IMG/VR virus record: IMGVR_UViG_3300010300_000002
Location: 1-43,415 of that record
Origin: a virus
DNA length: 43,415 nucleotides
Direction: 5' to 3' (one strand)
Made by a program: the position numbers and the translations under genes. Below are positions 33,545-40,033 of the stretch, piece by piece. The notes beneath the pieces are model-generated. The model did no database searches. It saw nothing but the letters and a program-made list of their open reading frames with translations, and was not told the DNA's origin. The first letter of the stretch is position 1; every line of letters starts with the position of its first letter.

Positions 33545-33553
33545 TGCAGGAAA
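33534..33553 (-). promoter_or_regulatory. Perfect 8-bp hairpin with the start codon in its loop
   Basis: Arms TTTCCTGC and GCAGGAAA pair perfectly around a four-base loop AATG that contains the ATG of the HTH gene (33542-33544). A second hairpin, GACGG/CCGTC with loop GTTGA (33562-33576), lies just upstream. There is no poly-U tract, so neither looks like an intrinsic terminator. The structure is visible; regulation is inferred. Confidence 0.6.
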
Positions 33554-33579
33554 TAGTGTCAGACGGTCAACCCGTCAAC

Positions 33580-33789
33580 TTATTTTTTTCGCTTGCGTAG
33601 TCGGACAAGTTTGTCGATGGCCTTGCCCATGCCTTCATCATCTTTTGCTAAGTAGTCTCTAGTTTCTGGTAAAACACGGGTACGCAATTGTACTCGCCTC
33701 ATTTCTTCTGGCATTGGAGGGCGGCCAGTTTGATTCGGTCTTGGCCCACCCCACCCCAGCTTGGGTTTGTCTTCGGTTTCCTCGGTCAT
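33580..33789 (-). CDS. Hypothetical basic protein (69 aa)
   Basis: I choose the ATG at 33787-33789; a TTG nine bases upstream is possible. The product has a proline-glycine N-terminal part (PKLGWGGPRPNQTGRPPMPEE) and a basic helical end (LVRLRKRKK) with a segment RVLPETRDYLAKD resembling CopG-like or DNA-binding helices. It follows the 27-bp motif copy d. Function unknown. Confidence 0.6.
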   Translation of the reverse strand: MTEETEDKPKLGWGGPRPNQTGRPPMPEEMRRVQLRTRVLPETRDYLAKDDEGMGKAIDKLVRLRKRKK

Positions 33790-33798
33790 ATCCCACAA

Positions 33799-33975
33799 CT
33801 ATAGTTTTTGTTTAGTGGGATGCAATGAGCAAATGCTATGATTTTTGCTATCTATCAAAACGACATTTCCGTTAGCAATGTCTTTGCAGATCTTCATAAC
33901 AAACTCATCTTTTTGACCAACCAAGATAGGCACTGCTAAGATTTCGCATACCCGTTGTAAGATTTCAGTCTTCAT
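33799..33975 (-). CDS. Hypothetical 58-aa protein
   Basis: This frame begins MKTEILQRVCEILAVP, overlaps the previous gene by 11 bases and has no strong ribosome binding site. The coding sequence is compatible with a small helix plus beta protein with three cysteines. Motif copy d (33807-33833) lies inside its 3' end. It could be a real small gene or only an open frame. Confidence 0.5.
   Translation of the reverse strand: MKTEILQRVCEILAVPILVGQKDEFVMKICKDIANGNVVLIDSKNHSICSLHPTKQKL
33807..33833. promoter_or_regulatory. 27-bp conserved motif, copy d
   Basis: The most diverged copy (TTTGTTTAGT, then GGGATGCAATGAGC). It lies just upstream of the 69-aa gene and inside the end of the 58-aa ORF. It shares GGGATGCAAT with copy c. 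Confidence 0.5.
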
Positions 33976-34156
33976 TTTTTATAATTTTGTTAAGTTCCGT
34001 TAAGGTCATGTCGATAAAACTTTTGTTTTTCGGCACATCCATCTTTTGTGTCGATTGCCTAGCTATATCTTTTTCCCACTCTTCAATAAAAGATTGCTGC
34101 TTGGCATATGCAATCTCTTCCTCTGGGGAATTTGGTAAATGTGGGTAATCGCTCAT
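33965..34156 (-). CDS. Hypothetical 63-aa protein
   Basis: An acidic helical protein (PEEEIAYAKQQSFIEEWEKDIARQ) that overlaps the upstream gene by ATGA. The pattern NKSFIDMTLTELNKII resembles small accessory proteins of phage operons. No homolog is recognised. Confidence 0.6.
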   Translation of the reverse strand: MSDYPHLPNSPEEEIAYAKQQSFIEEWEKDIARQSTQKMDVPKNKSFIDMTLTELNKIIKNED

Positions 34157-34413
34157 TGGAATGTATATTTTCTGATGACCTTGGTTTGACGGTCTGGTGA
34201 TTTGCTTACAATTTGAGTGACTTGATAACCCCGTTTTGTGTATTCACGGGTAAGGGTTTCGCTGCCGCCCAGCCTGCGAAAGTATGGTGCCGCATTTACT
34301 GCATTGATATGCTGCTCTGAGGTAACCTCTGAAATTTCCTCTGACTCAAGTTCATACACGGTTTTAGTGCCTTCCTTGAGGGTGAATGTTTGGTGATGTA
34401 ATGTGATTTTCAT
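34153..34413 (-). CDS. Hypothetical 86-aa protein
   Basis: The start at ATG 34411-34413 overlaps the stop of a 30-aa membrane ORF (ATGA). The frame is open further upstream, but that part overlaps the two upstream genes and is less likely. The protein begins MKITLHHQTFTLKEGTK and ends with basic beta-rich sequence (YQVTQIVSKSPDRQTKVIRKYTF). Function unknown. Confidence 0.6.
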   Translation of the reverse strand: MKITLHHQTFTLKEGTKTVYELESEEISEVTSEQHINAVNAAPYFRRLGGSETLTREYTKRGYQVTQIVSKSPDRQTKVIRKYTFQ

Positions 34414-34502
34414 TTGGATAATAATTCCTTTGCTATGGTGAATAAAAAGATGGTCACTGCTATTGCAGGACCGAGTAATATGAGGTGATCGTATATGGTC
34501 AT
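34410..34502 (-). CDS. Single-transmembrane micro-protein (30 aa)
   Basis: The short frame begins MTIYDHLILLGPAIAVTIFL and contains one hydrophobic helix followed by KELLSK. It overlaps the 76-aa gene at its start and the 86-aa gene at its stop, both as ATGA. Such exact double coupling is unlikely by chance. It may alter the membrane of infected or lysogenic cells (inference). Confidence 0.6.
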   Translation of the reverse strand: MTIYDHLILLGPAIAVTIFLFTIAKELLSK

Positions 34503-34729
34503 AGGTTGCGGATGTTTTCCTCAAAGTATTTGTCCGAGTAGAACAAATCGTCATTGAAGCAGTAATATTGGTGAAACTGTAAGGTGGAGATCCAAACATA
34601 GATGTACCACTTGCCTGCAATTTTCTGTGGCCGCTCAGTGCCGCCACATGCGATGGAAACACCTTCTGGATATCCAGACTCCCACTGATAGGGGCATTCA
34701 AGTGAATTGTGAGAAGTAGAAGTAGTCAT
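34499..34729 (-). CDS. Hypothetical 76-aa protein
   Basis: First gene after motif copy c. The protein is aromatic-rich (KWYIYVWISTLQFHQYYCF) with cysteines at positions 12, 28 and 57, beginning MTTSTSHNSLECPYQWESG. It is followed by the coupled membrane micro-protein. No family is recognised. Confidence 0.6.
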   Translation of the reverse strand: MTTSTSHNSLECPYQWESGYPEGVSIACGGTERPQKIAGKWYIYVWISTLQFHQYYCFNDDLFYSDKYFEENIRNL

Positions 34730-34738
34730 GGTATAAAT

Positions 34739-34765
34739 CTTATATACTGGGATGCAATAAGCAAG
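34739..34765. promoter_or_regulatory. 27-bp conserved motif, copy c
   Basis: Contains CTTATATACT, then GGGATGCAATAAGCAAG. It lies 9 bp before the 76-aa gene and between two convergently spaced small operons on the same strand. A TATAAG hexamer follows it on the minus strand and could serve as a -10 element (weak). Confidence 0.6.
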
Positions 34766-34777
34766 TGATAAATAGAT

Positions 34778-35092
34778 TTATGACACAAGCTTTGCTTTGG
34801 CTCGGATCTCTTTGATAGTAAATTTATTTTGCTTAAAAGAGTGACCCAGTGCAAAAACCGCCCCGTCATCAATTCTTTCTACTGTTACAGTGCCACTAAC
34901 TGGCCATTGTTTATTTACTCGTAATAATTTGAGCAAACTCTGCTTATTGTCTCCATTGGGGTGACCTTTGGTGACTGCAATATGTTTAAGCATTGACCAG
35001 ATTCGCTGATGGTAATGTCTGGCCTTTGCTGATCTTTTGACAATCTCCCAGCGGATGTTGTCTTGATTCTCCCATATAGTTTCAATTTTCAT
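34778..35092 (-). CDS. Hypothetical 104-aa protein
   Basis: The product is basic and helical at first (RWEIVKRSAKARHYHQRIWSMLKHI) and becomes beta-rich later (GTVTVERIDDGAVFALGHSF). It overlaps the upstream gene by ATGA. The composition suggests nucleic-acid binding, but no domain is recognised. Confidence 0.6.
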   Translation of the reverse strand: MKIETIWENQDNIRWEIVKRSAKARHYHQRIWSMLKHIAVTKGHPNGDNKQSLLKLLRVNKQWPVSGTVTVERIDDGAVFALGHSFKQNKFTIKEIRAKAKLVS

Positions 35093-35325
35093 ACAATTTG
35101 ATTTTTGGTGGATTCGATTTGGCCTACAAAACGGGCCTTTGCTTGTTTAGCGATAACGATTGCGAGTGATCTGCGATCTGGCAGGTGATTATCAATCAAG
35201 ATTTCTTGAGCCTTATCTGCTATTTCGTGAACCGTTGATCGTGAGGTTAGATTGAATTGAAAGTGCGTGAGTAATTCACTGACCACTTCGTCAATGTCGG
35301 ATTGATGTAAGAATTGATTGTTCAT
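35089..35325 (-). CDS. Hypothetical 78-aa protein
   Basis: First gene after motif copy b. A helical protein (DIDEVVSELLTHFQFN, VHEIADKAQEILIDNH) with a basic C-terminus (VIAKQAKARFVGQIESTK). The opening MNN and the position behind the motif resemble the gene at 3395-3622. Function unknown. Confidence 0.6.
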   Translation of the reverse strand: MNNQFLHQSDIDEVVSELLTHFQFNLTSRSTVHEIADKAQEILIDNHLPDRRSLAIVIAKQAKARFVGQIESTKNQIV

Positions 35326-35334
35326 GTTTACTAT

Positions 35335-35361
35335 TTTACTTATTGGGATTCAGTAAGCAAG
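35335..35361. promoter_or_regulatory. 27-bp conserved motif, copy b
   Basis: Contains TTTACTTATT, then GGGATTCAGTAAGCAAG. It lies 9 bp before the start of the 78-aa gene and about 40 bp from the decamer array. It is the copy closest in sequence to copy a. Confidence 0.6.
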
Positions 35362-35400
35362 ATAAATAATAATTTTCCTATGTCATAATCCTTGTAAATC

Positions 35401-35530
35401 TAAAGTGGACTTAGGTGGAATAAGGTGGAATAAAGTGGAATAAGGTGGAATACACAAAGCTGTAGTAAGCTGTAGTAAGCTATACAAAGCTATACAACTC
35501 TGTAGTAATCTGTAGTAAGCTATACCTAAT
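35401..35530. repeat. Array of thirteen tandem decamers beside terL
   Basis: The array keeps exact 10-bp phase throughout. Five type A units (consensus TAAGGTGGAA, the first ending in C) occupy 35401-35450. Eight related type B/C units (TGTAGTAAGC or TATACAAAGC forms) occupy 35451-35530. It ends inside the terL stop. The 10-bp period matches one helical turn, so all units face the same side of the DNA. It could be an iteron origin, a packaging site or a regulatory array. Confidence 0.85.
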
Positions 35531-37154
35531 AAGCCCCACCTTGGCTTATAATGGCATCATTTGGATCCAAATAGGTTGGTCCAGATAGGCAAAAATAGCG
35601 TAAGACATCAGTGAAATCTTTGCAGGCTCCATGCCGCCCGTCCTTCCCAGTCCATGTTGACAAAGCAAATCTGAGGTTTTTACAGTCTTTATGAATGTAC
35701 AATCTGGGGCAATTGATGGCCGTTATTTCCTCTTCATCATTCCAATCTAGTAAATCATTGATCATGGTTACACCTTCCTCAATCCTTACACCAATGCTTG
35801 GCTCAAAATGTAAGCCAATATCGCTCATCTGGTCAATTAAAGTAGTCATACCAGATTTCGTAGGAGTAGGAGCCGATCCAAATCGACTATCCATAATCCG
35901 AATGAATATTTCCTCATCCTTTTCGACATCCTCAATCATTTCCTTATATCTATTTAAAGAAAATCCTAATGGTTCTTGTGCTGGTCCCTTGTCACCATCT
36001 ACCTTCTTTCCGCTCACGGCCCACTCTCCAAGAAATCCAAAACCTTTTACTGGTTCCACTTGGCTCGGCCATTCTCGGTAAACATAACATTTTCCATCCT
36101 TAGCAACCCGTACCCAAATCATAACCCAATTTTTACCGTGAGATGGGTCACATATCATGTAATTAGTCCCCTCTTCTGGGATTTGTTCGTCAGTTACTAG
36201 ATGAGCCTCCGAAAAACGAGGGAACTGGCCAGACTGGACCTTAGTTGGCCGCCCATACGCTCGCATCAAAATTTTTGTCTTAGGATCTGACCGTAAGGTC
36301 CGCTTTAACTGGGTGTAATCATTAAATTTGTTCCACTGGGACCAAAAATAGATAATTTTTGCGTTTTCTTTGATCGGCTGCTCAATAATTGGCACCCTTT
36401 CTTTCTCCAAGAGATCTTCATCGGCCCAACCCCACTTTTCCATCGTTGCACCTTGTAAATATTCTCGGACGGTAGGTGTATATCCACTCACGGGTGTAAA
36501 TGTAATCAACATGCCTCGCCAAGGATATCCATTTGGATAATTCGGTGCTGGTTTTCTCGCACGGGTAACCAATCTAAACCGCAAGGCCTGCACATGGTCT
36601 AATCCGCAAAGCTCATCCATCCATACCATGTCCCATTCTGAACCTTCCAAGATACCAGAATCCAAGTTCTGCGAATAATTACGGAAAAAGATGCGGCTAC
36701 CGTTAGGAGCAACGCAACATGATTCAGTAAAGCCGCCCTTCTTAGAAAAAGTCATGTTTGTAACCTTACCCTTTTTAGCTGCCTTCCATTCGCTGGGGAT
36801 GTATTTCCAGATATATTGCTGCTGCTGCTCAATCGAAGTGCTGGCGGTAGTATGCATACAAAGCACATTCGCTTCTGGAATATCATTTATGCACTTTACT
36901 ACTCTTTTACTTGCATATTCACTTTTGCCACTACGGTTCCCTCCCAAAATAAGAAGTTCATCAGTCTTAGAAAACTCTTCATCTGCCATTTTCCAGTGAT
37001 CTGGCTCAATACCATGGTGAAAAGGATCTTTAATTGACTGCTGGATTACCTCTTCTCTCTTATCCAGCACTTCACTTAGTCTCTCTGGGCCCATTTCCAA
37101 CGCTTCCTTTTGCGTAGGCAGCCGAAAATATGGATGTGGTGTAGGTTGTATCAT
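35526..37154 (-). CDS. terL: Terminase large subunit
   Basis: The 542-aa protein has a Walker A at residues 71-78 (GGNRSGKS), a Walker B at 174-181 (WDMVWMDE), and the C-terminal nuclease with acidic residues D336 (ICDPSHG), D422 (IRIMDSRFG) and D516 (FTDVLRY). It packages DNA into the head by cutting and translocating. Its stop lies within a 130-bp decamer array. It overlaps the upstream small gene by ATGA. No clear small terminase is beside it; candidates are small HTH proteins at 33341, 37787 and 40473. Confidence 0.92.
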   Translation of the reverse strand: MIQPTPHPYFRLPTQKEALEMGPERLSEVLDKREEVIQQSIKDPFHHGIEPDHWKMADEEFSKTDELLILGGNRSGKSEYASKRVVKCINDIPEANVLCMHTTASTSIEQQQQYIWKYIPSEWKAAKKGKVTNMTFSKKGGFTESCCVAPNGSRIFFRNYSQNLDSGILEGSEWDMVWMDELCGLDHVQALRFRLVTRARKPAPNYPNGYPWRGMLITFTPVSGYTPTVREYLQGATMEKWGWADEDLLEKERVPIIEQPIKENAKIIYFWSQWNKFNDYTQLKRTLRSDPKTKILMRAYGRPTKVQSGQFPRFSEAHLVTDEQIPEEGTNYMICDPSHGKNWVMIWVRVAKDGKCYVYREWPSQVEPVKGFGFLGEWAVSGKKVDGDKGPAQEPLGFSLNRYKEMIEDVEKDEEIFIRIMDSRFGSAPTPTKSGMTTLIDQMSDIGLHFEPSIGVRIEEGVTMINDLLDWNDEEEITAINCPRLYIHKDCKNLRFALSTWTGKDGRHGACKDFTDVLRYFCLSGPTYLDPNDAIISQGGAY

Positions 37155-37405
37155 TTTTTTATTATTGGTTTACTAAAAGGGACTGGATATTTCACCTGTG
37201 CTTCTTTCGCTTCCATTCCCTTGACTAATTTTACTGCTTCAGATGTAGAAAAATGCCCACCGTAAGTGTCATGGGTCCAGAAGTCCCTGTATAATTGCCT
37301 TTTTGTTGGATGTAACAGTTCAGCAGTTTTCCTATGAAAACCGAGAAATCTAAGCATTCTCCATTTTTCCACATTAGAAAACTTACGCTCCCTGCAGTAC
37401 ATCAT
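37151..37405 (-). CDS. Hypothetical 84-aa protein before terL
   Basis: A basic protein (EKWRMLRFLGFHRKTAELLHPTKRQL) with a WTHDTYGGHFSTSEAVKLVKG segment. It overlaps terL by ATGA and the next upstream gene by ATGA. The basic first half suggests nucleic-acid binding and the position would suit a small terminase partner, but no HTH is clear. Confidence 0.65.
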   Translation of the reverse strand: MMYCRERKFSNVEKWRMLRFLGFHRKTAELLHPTKRQLYRDFWTHDTYGGHFSTSEAVKLVKGMEAKEAQVKYPVPFSKPIIKK

Positions 37406-37647
37406 TTTAATCTTCTTTCAAGTTCATATAGATAAAACCATGCGTCGATGATTTCCTCTTTTATCGACACAATCAAATCACTGGACTTCATTCTGGCTAA
37501 ACCTTTAGTTCCATCTGGGTTATGCTCCTCAATACCCTTTAAGAATTTTTCTCTAGCAGAATGATGAAACTCTAATAAAGCTTCATCCATAATCTTGTAA
37601 TCATTATTTTCATTAAACCATTTTCCACCATGTACTTTATCACTCAT
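37402..37647 (-). CDS. Hypothetical helical protein, possibly MazG-like
   Basis: The 81-aa protein has a helix DLIVSIKEEIIDAWFYLYELERRL whose EExxDAWFYL pattern recalls all-alpha NTP pyrophosphatases (EExxD motif). The rest (EFHHSAREKFLKGIEEHNPDG) is helical. It could clean nucleotide pools, but it is short for a MazG domain and only one motif is visible. Confidence 0.6.
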   Translation of the reverse strand: MSDKVHGGKWFNENNDYKIMDEALLEFHHSAREKFLKGIEEHNPDGTKGLARMKSSDLIVSIKEEIIDAWFYLYELERRLK

Positions 37648-37787
37648 TTCTTTTTCTTAGGTGCCTTCTTCTTGGGTGCAGGAGACTTAATCATTTTGAT
37701 CAAAATTTGCTCCAATGGACTCTTCTCTTTTCCCATGCGTTTTTGTTCTTCCCACTGGGCAACAATGTTTTCACTTTCTCTACTCAT
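37644..37787 (-). CDS. Small lysine-rich protein (47 aa)
   Basis: I choose the start at 37785-37787 because the TAATG junction with the upstream gene is exact and GAGGG lies upstream. The product has a helical body (QWEEQKRMGKEKSPLEQI) and a lysine-rich tail (KKKAPKKKK). It may bind nucleic acid. No domain is recognised. Confidence 0.55.
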   Translation of the reverse strand: MSRESENIVAQWEEQKRMGKEKSPLEQILIKMIKSPAPKKKAPKKKK

Positions 37788-38188
37788 TAGTATTTCCCTC
37801 TCCATCTGGGACATCTCCCTACCATCACCCAAACCTGCTCACCAGTGGCAGGCGGCCTAGCATTAAGTTTCATCCCAATTAAAAAATTCTTATTCTCTCT
37901 CACCCTAACCCGTGTGTCTCCACACATGACCAGTTTTGGATTCAATGGGATCTTAGTAATCTCCATCTCCCGTGGACCGTCTGGTTCTGGTAGCGGTTCA
38001 GATAATTCATCCGCACAAAGTTCCCTCTGTACAATATTCCTTACCTCATGCTCACCTTCCTCATGATATGTAATCTGATTACTAATCTTTACCCAGCTAC
38101 TAGTCGCAACGATACCGTCCTTTCTCCACCCAGCCAGCATCTTACGATCAATACCTAACTCATTTGCCAATTCTTTTTCTGTCTTCAT
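37787..38188 (-). CDS. HTH-containing protein
   Basis: The 133-aa protein begins with a HTH (ELANELGIDRKMLAGWRKDG) followed by an acidic linker (ELSEPLPEPDGPREMEI) and a basic C-terminus (GRCPRWRGKY). A DNA-binding adaptor of this size upstream of terL would fit a small terminase or a transcription regulator; neither is proven. It overlaps the upstream gene by ATGA. Confidence 0.65.
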   Translation of the reverse strand: MKTEKELANELGIDRKMLAGWRKDGIVATSSWVKISNQITYHEEGEHEVRNIVQRELCADELSEPLPEPDGPREMEITKIPLNPKLVMCGDTRVRVRENKNFLIGMKLNARPPATGEQVWVMVGRCPRWRGKY

Positions 38189-38646
38189 TTAATTTTTATC
38201 CAAATACATTTATCTTTAGGGCAGCGGTATATTTCCTGCTCTTCCCCTCCCCTTGTTCCGTCAGCAGATTTTGCTACCGTCCAATGCTTAAATGTGTTGG
38301 CCATAATGATCACTGCATACATCTTATTTTTACTCACTATCGCAATATGATGAGGCTTTGGATCTTTTGATTCCCATGCATGTACTGCCATCACATTGAC
38401 ATTCTCAAAAGGCCAATCACTCGGTCCATTTGGCCAACCATCTACCCTACTTGTTGACTTAACCTCCACTGGTTGATGCATTTCTAAGTCGCAATCATCT
38501 ACAAAGGTCATCCACTCCTCCCTACTCGGTCTCTCCTTATTCGGCTTTATTGTAACCGCATAATTCTTTTTGCCCCGTAAATATTCAGCGTAAGCATTAA
38601 CATATTCATGCGAATCTCTAAGTGCTTTTATAAAATCTCTACTCAT
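38185..38646 (-). CDS. PD-(D/E)XK-like nuclease candidate
   Basis: The 153-aa protein contains DDCDLEMHQPVEVKSTSR, where the D and the EVK triad resemble the PD-(D/E)XK nuclease core, followed by HAWESKDPKPHHIAIVSKN. A short phage endonuclease is plausible for trimming replication or packaging intermediates. Only the motif supports this. It overlaps its neighbours by ATGA. Confidence 0.55.
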   Translation of the reverse strand: MSRDFIKALRDSHEYVNAYAEYLRGKKNYAVTIKPNKERPSREEWMTFVDDCDLEMHQPVEVKSTSRVDGWPNGPSDWPFENVNVMAVHAWESKDPKPHHIAIVSKNKMYAVIIMANTFKHWTVAKSADGTRGGEEQEIYRCPKDKCIWIKIK

Positions 38647-38879
38647 TTAATTTTCTCTATAACTTTATTAATCATCTTATCTAGTTCCTCCTCTGACCAA
38701 TGATCAAAAAGTGTAGATACCGAGTATCTTCGCATCTCATGCAAAACATCACCCAGTGCCTTGGCTTCCCTGTTCATCTTTTTTCTCTTCTCAGTAAGAT
38801 CTTTTATTTTTTTAGATATCACTTTGGAGTCCTGCTTTAGGAAAACATATCGAGCCGCTAGTCTTTCGTAGTGGTCCAT
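38643..38879 (-). CDS. Hypothetical coiled-coil protein
   Basis: The 78-aa protein is basic and heptad-rich in the middle (SKKIKDLTEKRKKMNREAKAL), suggesting a coiled coil or nucleic-acid-binding helix. It overlaps the upstream gene by 22 bases. The role is unknown. Confidence 0.6.
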   Translation of the reverse strand: MDHYERLAARYVFLKQDSKVISKKIKDLTEKRKKMNREAKALGDVLHEMRRYSVSTLFDHWSEEELDKMINKVIEKIK

Positions 38880-39067
38880 TCTTTTCCTTTCTTTAATTTA
38901 ATATCCCATTTCTCTGTGTCCTTGGAAAAACACTCATCTACGCATACTGGATGAAATCCTAATCCTACAAGCAGACCCTTAAATCCACTTATTGCACTAG
39001 GCAGGTCATCAGACATGCTATGCTCCCATGATACATCTTGATCGAGTAGTTCTATTGTTATCTTCAT
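38858..39067 (-). CDS. Hypothetical 69-aa protein
   Basis: A small acidic protein with an alternating hydrophobic pattern (MKITIELLDQDVSW) and a GLLVGLGFHPVCVDECF segment. It overlaps the arginine-rich protein gene by ATGA. No family is recognised. Confidence 0.6.
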   Translation of the reverse strand: MKITIELLDQDVSWEHSMSDDLPSAISGFKGLLVGLGFHPVCVDECFSKDTEKWDIKLKKGKEWTTTKD

Positions 39068-39786
39068 TGTTTTTTTATTGGGTTGTGGGATATTCCCTTT
39101 AATGATCGTGCAGGTGGAATGAATCCTCTCTTGTAAGGTTCTGGAATATCGAATGGCATACTCTTACCTTTCGGCACCCAAATCGTGTACCTGTATCCAT
39201 CTGCACCTATAAAATCTTTAGGATAATTATTCTCTCGGAACTTACGGTCCTCTTCCTTTTGCCACTCAAGATGAGCCAATAACTCCGCTTCTTTCCTTTT
39301 CTTCAATTCTAGATCAAGCATTCTCCTAAAACGGGCCGCTTCTTTCGCTGCCATTGATCTCCTTCTTCGTCCCTTCCTTGCCCTACTCCTTGCCCTTCTC
39401 CTTGCCCTTCTTCGCTTCTCATCCTGTCTCTGTATCCGCTGCCGCTTCTCGCCCCTACTCTCAGTCCTGTCTCGGATCTCATCCATTTTCTTCCTTATTG
39501 CAACCTGTGCATCCGTAAGCTTACCGTCAGAAAAATTAGATTTTTCAGATAAAGACGGTTCTGTAATTACATCCCTACCCTTATCAATACTGCCCACAAT
39601 AGTACGACATGACATAAGAACTTTATCTATCGAAACCCGTGCTGCCGTACCAGTAACCTTAAACCTCTTGCCAATGTCTGTGTAGGTACGGTCATCATAG
39701 TATCTAAGCTTTAGTAATTCTACCTCACATGGGGGTAGGTGATCGAATATGCATTCAAGGTAATCTTTCTGTTCTAATTCATTCAT
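39064..39786 (-). CDS. Sigma-region-4-like HTH protein with arginine-rich centre
   Basis: The 240-aa protein starts with a sigma-factor region 4-like HTH (VELLKLRYYDDRTYTDIGKR, extending to about residue 56). Residues 112-144 are extremely arginine-rich (EKRRRARRRARSRARKGRR). The last 90 residues are helical and then proline-rich (PFDIPEPYKRGFIPP). It may redirect host RNA polymerase or act as a DNA/RNA-binding regulator; no region 2 is present, so it is not a complete sigma factor. Confidence 0.65.
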   Translation of the reverse strand: MNELEQKDYLECIFDHLPPCEVELLKLRYYDDRTYTDIGKRFKVTGTAARVSIDKVLMSCRTIVGSIDKGRDVITEPSLSEKSNFSDGKLTDAQVAIRKKMDEIRDRTESRGEKRQRIQRQDEKRRRARRRARSRARKGRRRRSMAAKEAARFRRMLDLELKKRKEAELLAHLEWQKEEDRKFRENNYPKDFIGADGYRYTIWVPKGKSMPFDIPEPYKRGFIPPARSLKGISHNPIKKQ

Positions 39787-39808
39787 TTTTTGAAATTAAA
39801 ATTTTTCT

Positions 39809-40033
39809 CTATGCCAAACGGTCTGAGATATGTGGATCTCCACCCCCCCTACCCCCCCCACGGTCCATCTGAGGTAGGCAGGGGACAATTAATCCTCTGT
39901 ACACCTGCATAAACACTGGGCTTCCGTTGGTTACAGCAAGGTTTGGCAAGGTTTGGCAAGGTTTGTGGACCGATCTAAGGCCTACACGCGCGCGAGGCAC
40001 AGGCCGCTGGGGATACCTGCAACCGATTTTCAT
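39809..40033 (-). CDS. Doubtful Arg/Pro-rich ORF over a repeat region
   Basis: A 74-codon frame overlaps the upstream stop by ATGA, as a real gene would. However, the translation (RYPQRPVPRARVGLRS, GGGRGGGD) is odd, and the DNA carries tandem repeats and long G tracts. It may be a non-coding regulatory or origin region that happens to be open. It is recorded so the region is not left blank. Confidence 0.3.
   Translation of the reverse strand: MKIGCRYPQRPVPRARVGLRSVHKPCQTLPNLAVTNGSPVFMQVYRGLIVPCLPQMDRGGGRGGGDPHISDRLA
39843..39859 (-). other. Paired G tracts (possible G-quadruplex)
   Basis: On the minus strand, runs of eight and seven G are separated by TA. This is the strongest G tract in an otherwise AT-rich genome. 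A G-quadruplex is possible. It could affect transcription or replication here. Confidence 0.4.
39936..39965. repeat. Short tandem repeats of GTTTGGCAAG
   Basis: Two perfect 10-bp units (39941-39950, 39951-39960) are flanked by partial copies. They are in helical phase like the array at 35401-35530 but unrelated in sequence. They lie in the doubtful ORF region, near the G tract. Confidence 0.6.

Noticed and set aside
33554-33582. Intrinsic terminator before the HTH gene
   Set aside because: The GACGG/CCGTC hairpin is not followed by a U tract on the minus strand.
34153-34701. Long 182-codon form of the 86-aa gene
   Set aside because: Its first half overlaps the 76-aa gene and the membrane micro-protein, both of which have well-placed starts. 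The internal ATG at 34413 fits the ATGA coupling.
35401-35530. CRISPR array
   Set aside because: Units are 10 bp with no unique spacers and there are no cas genes.
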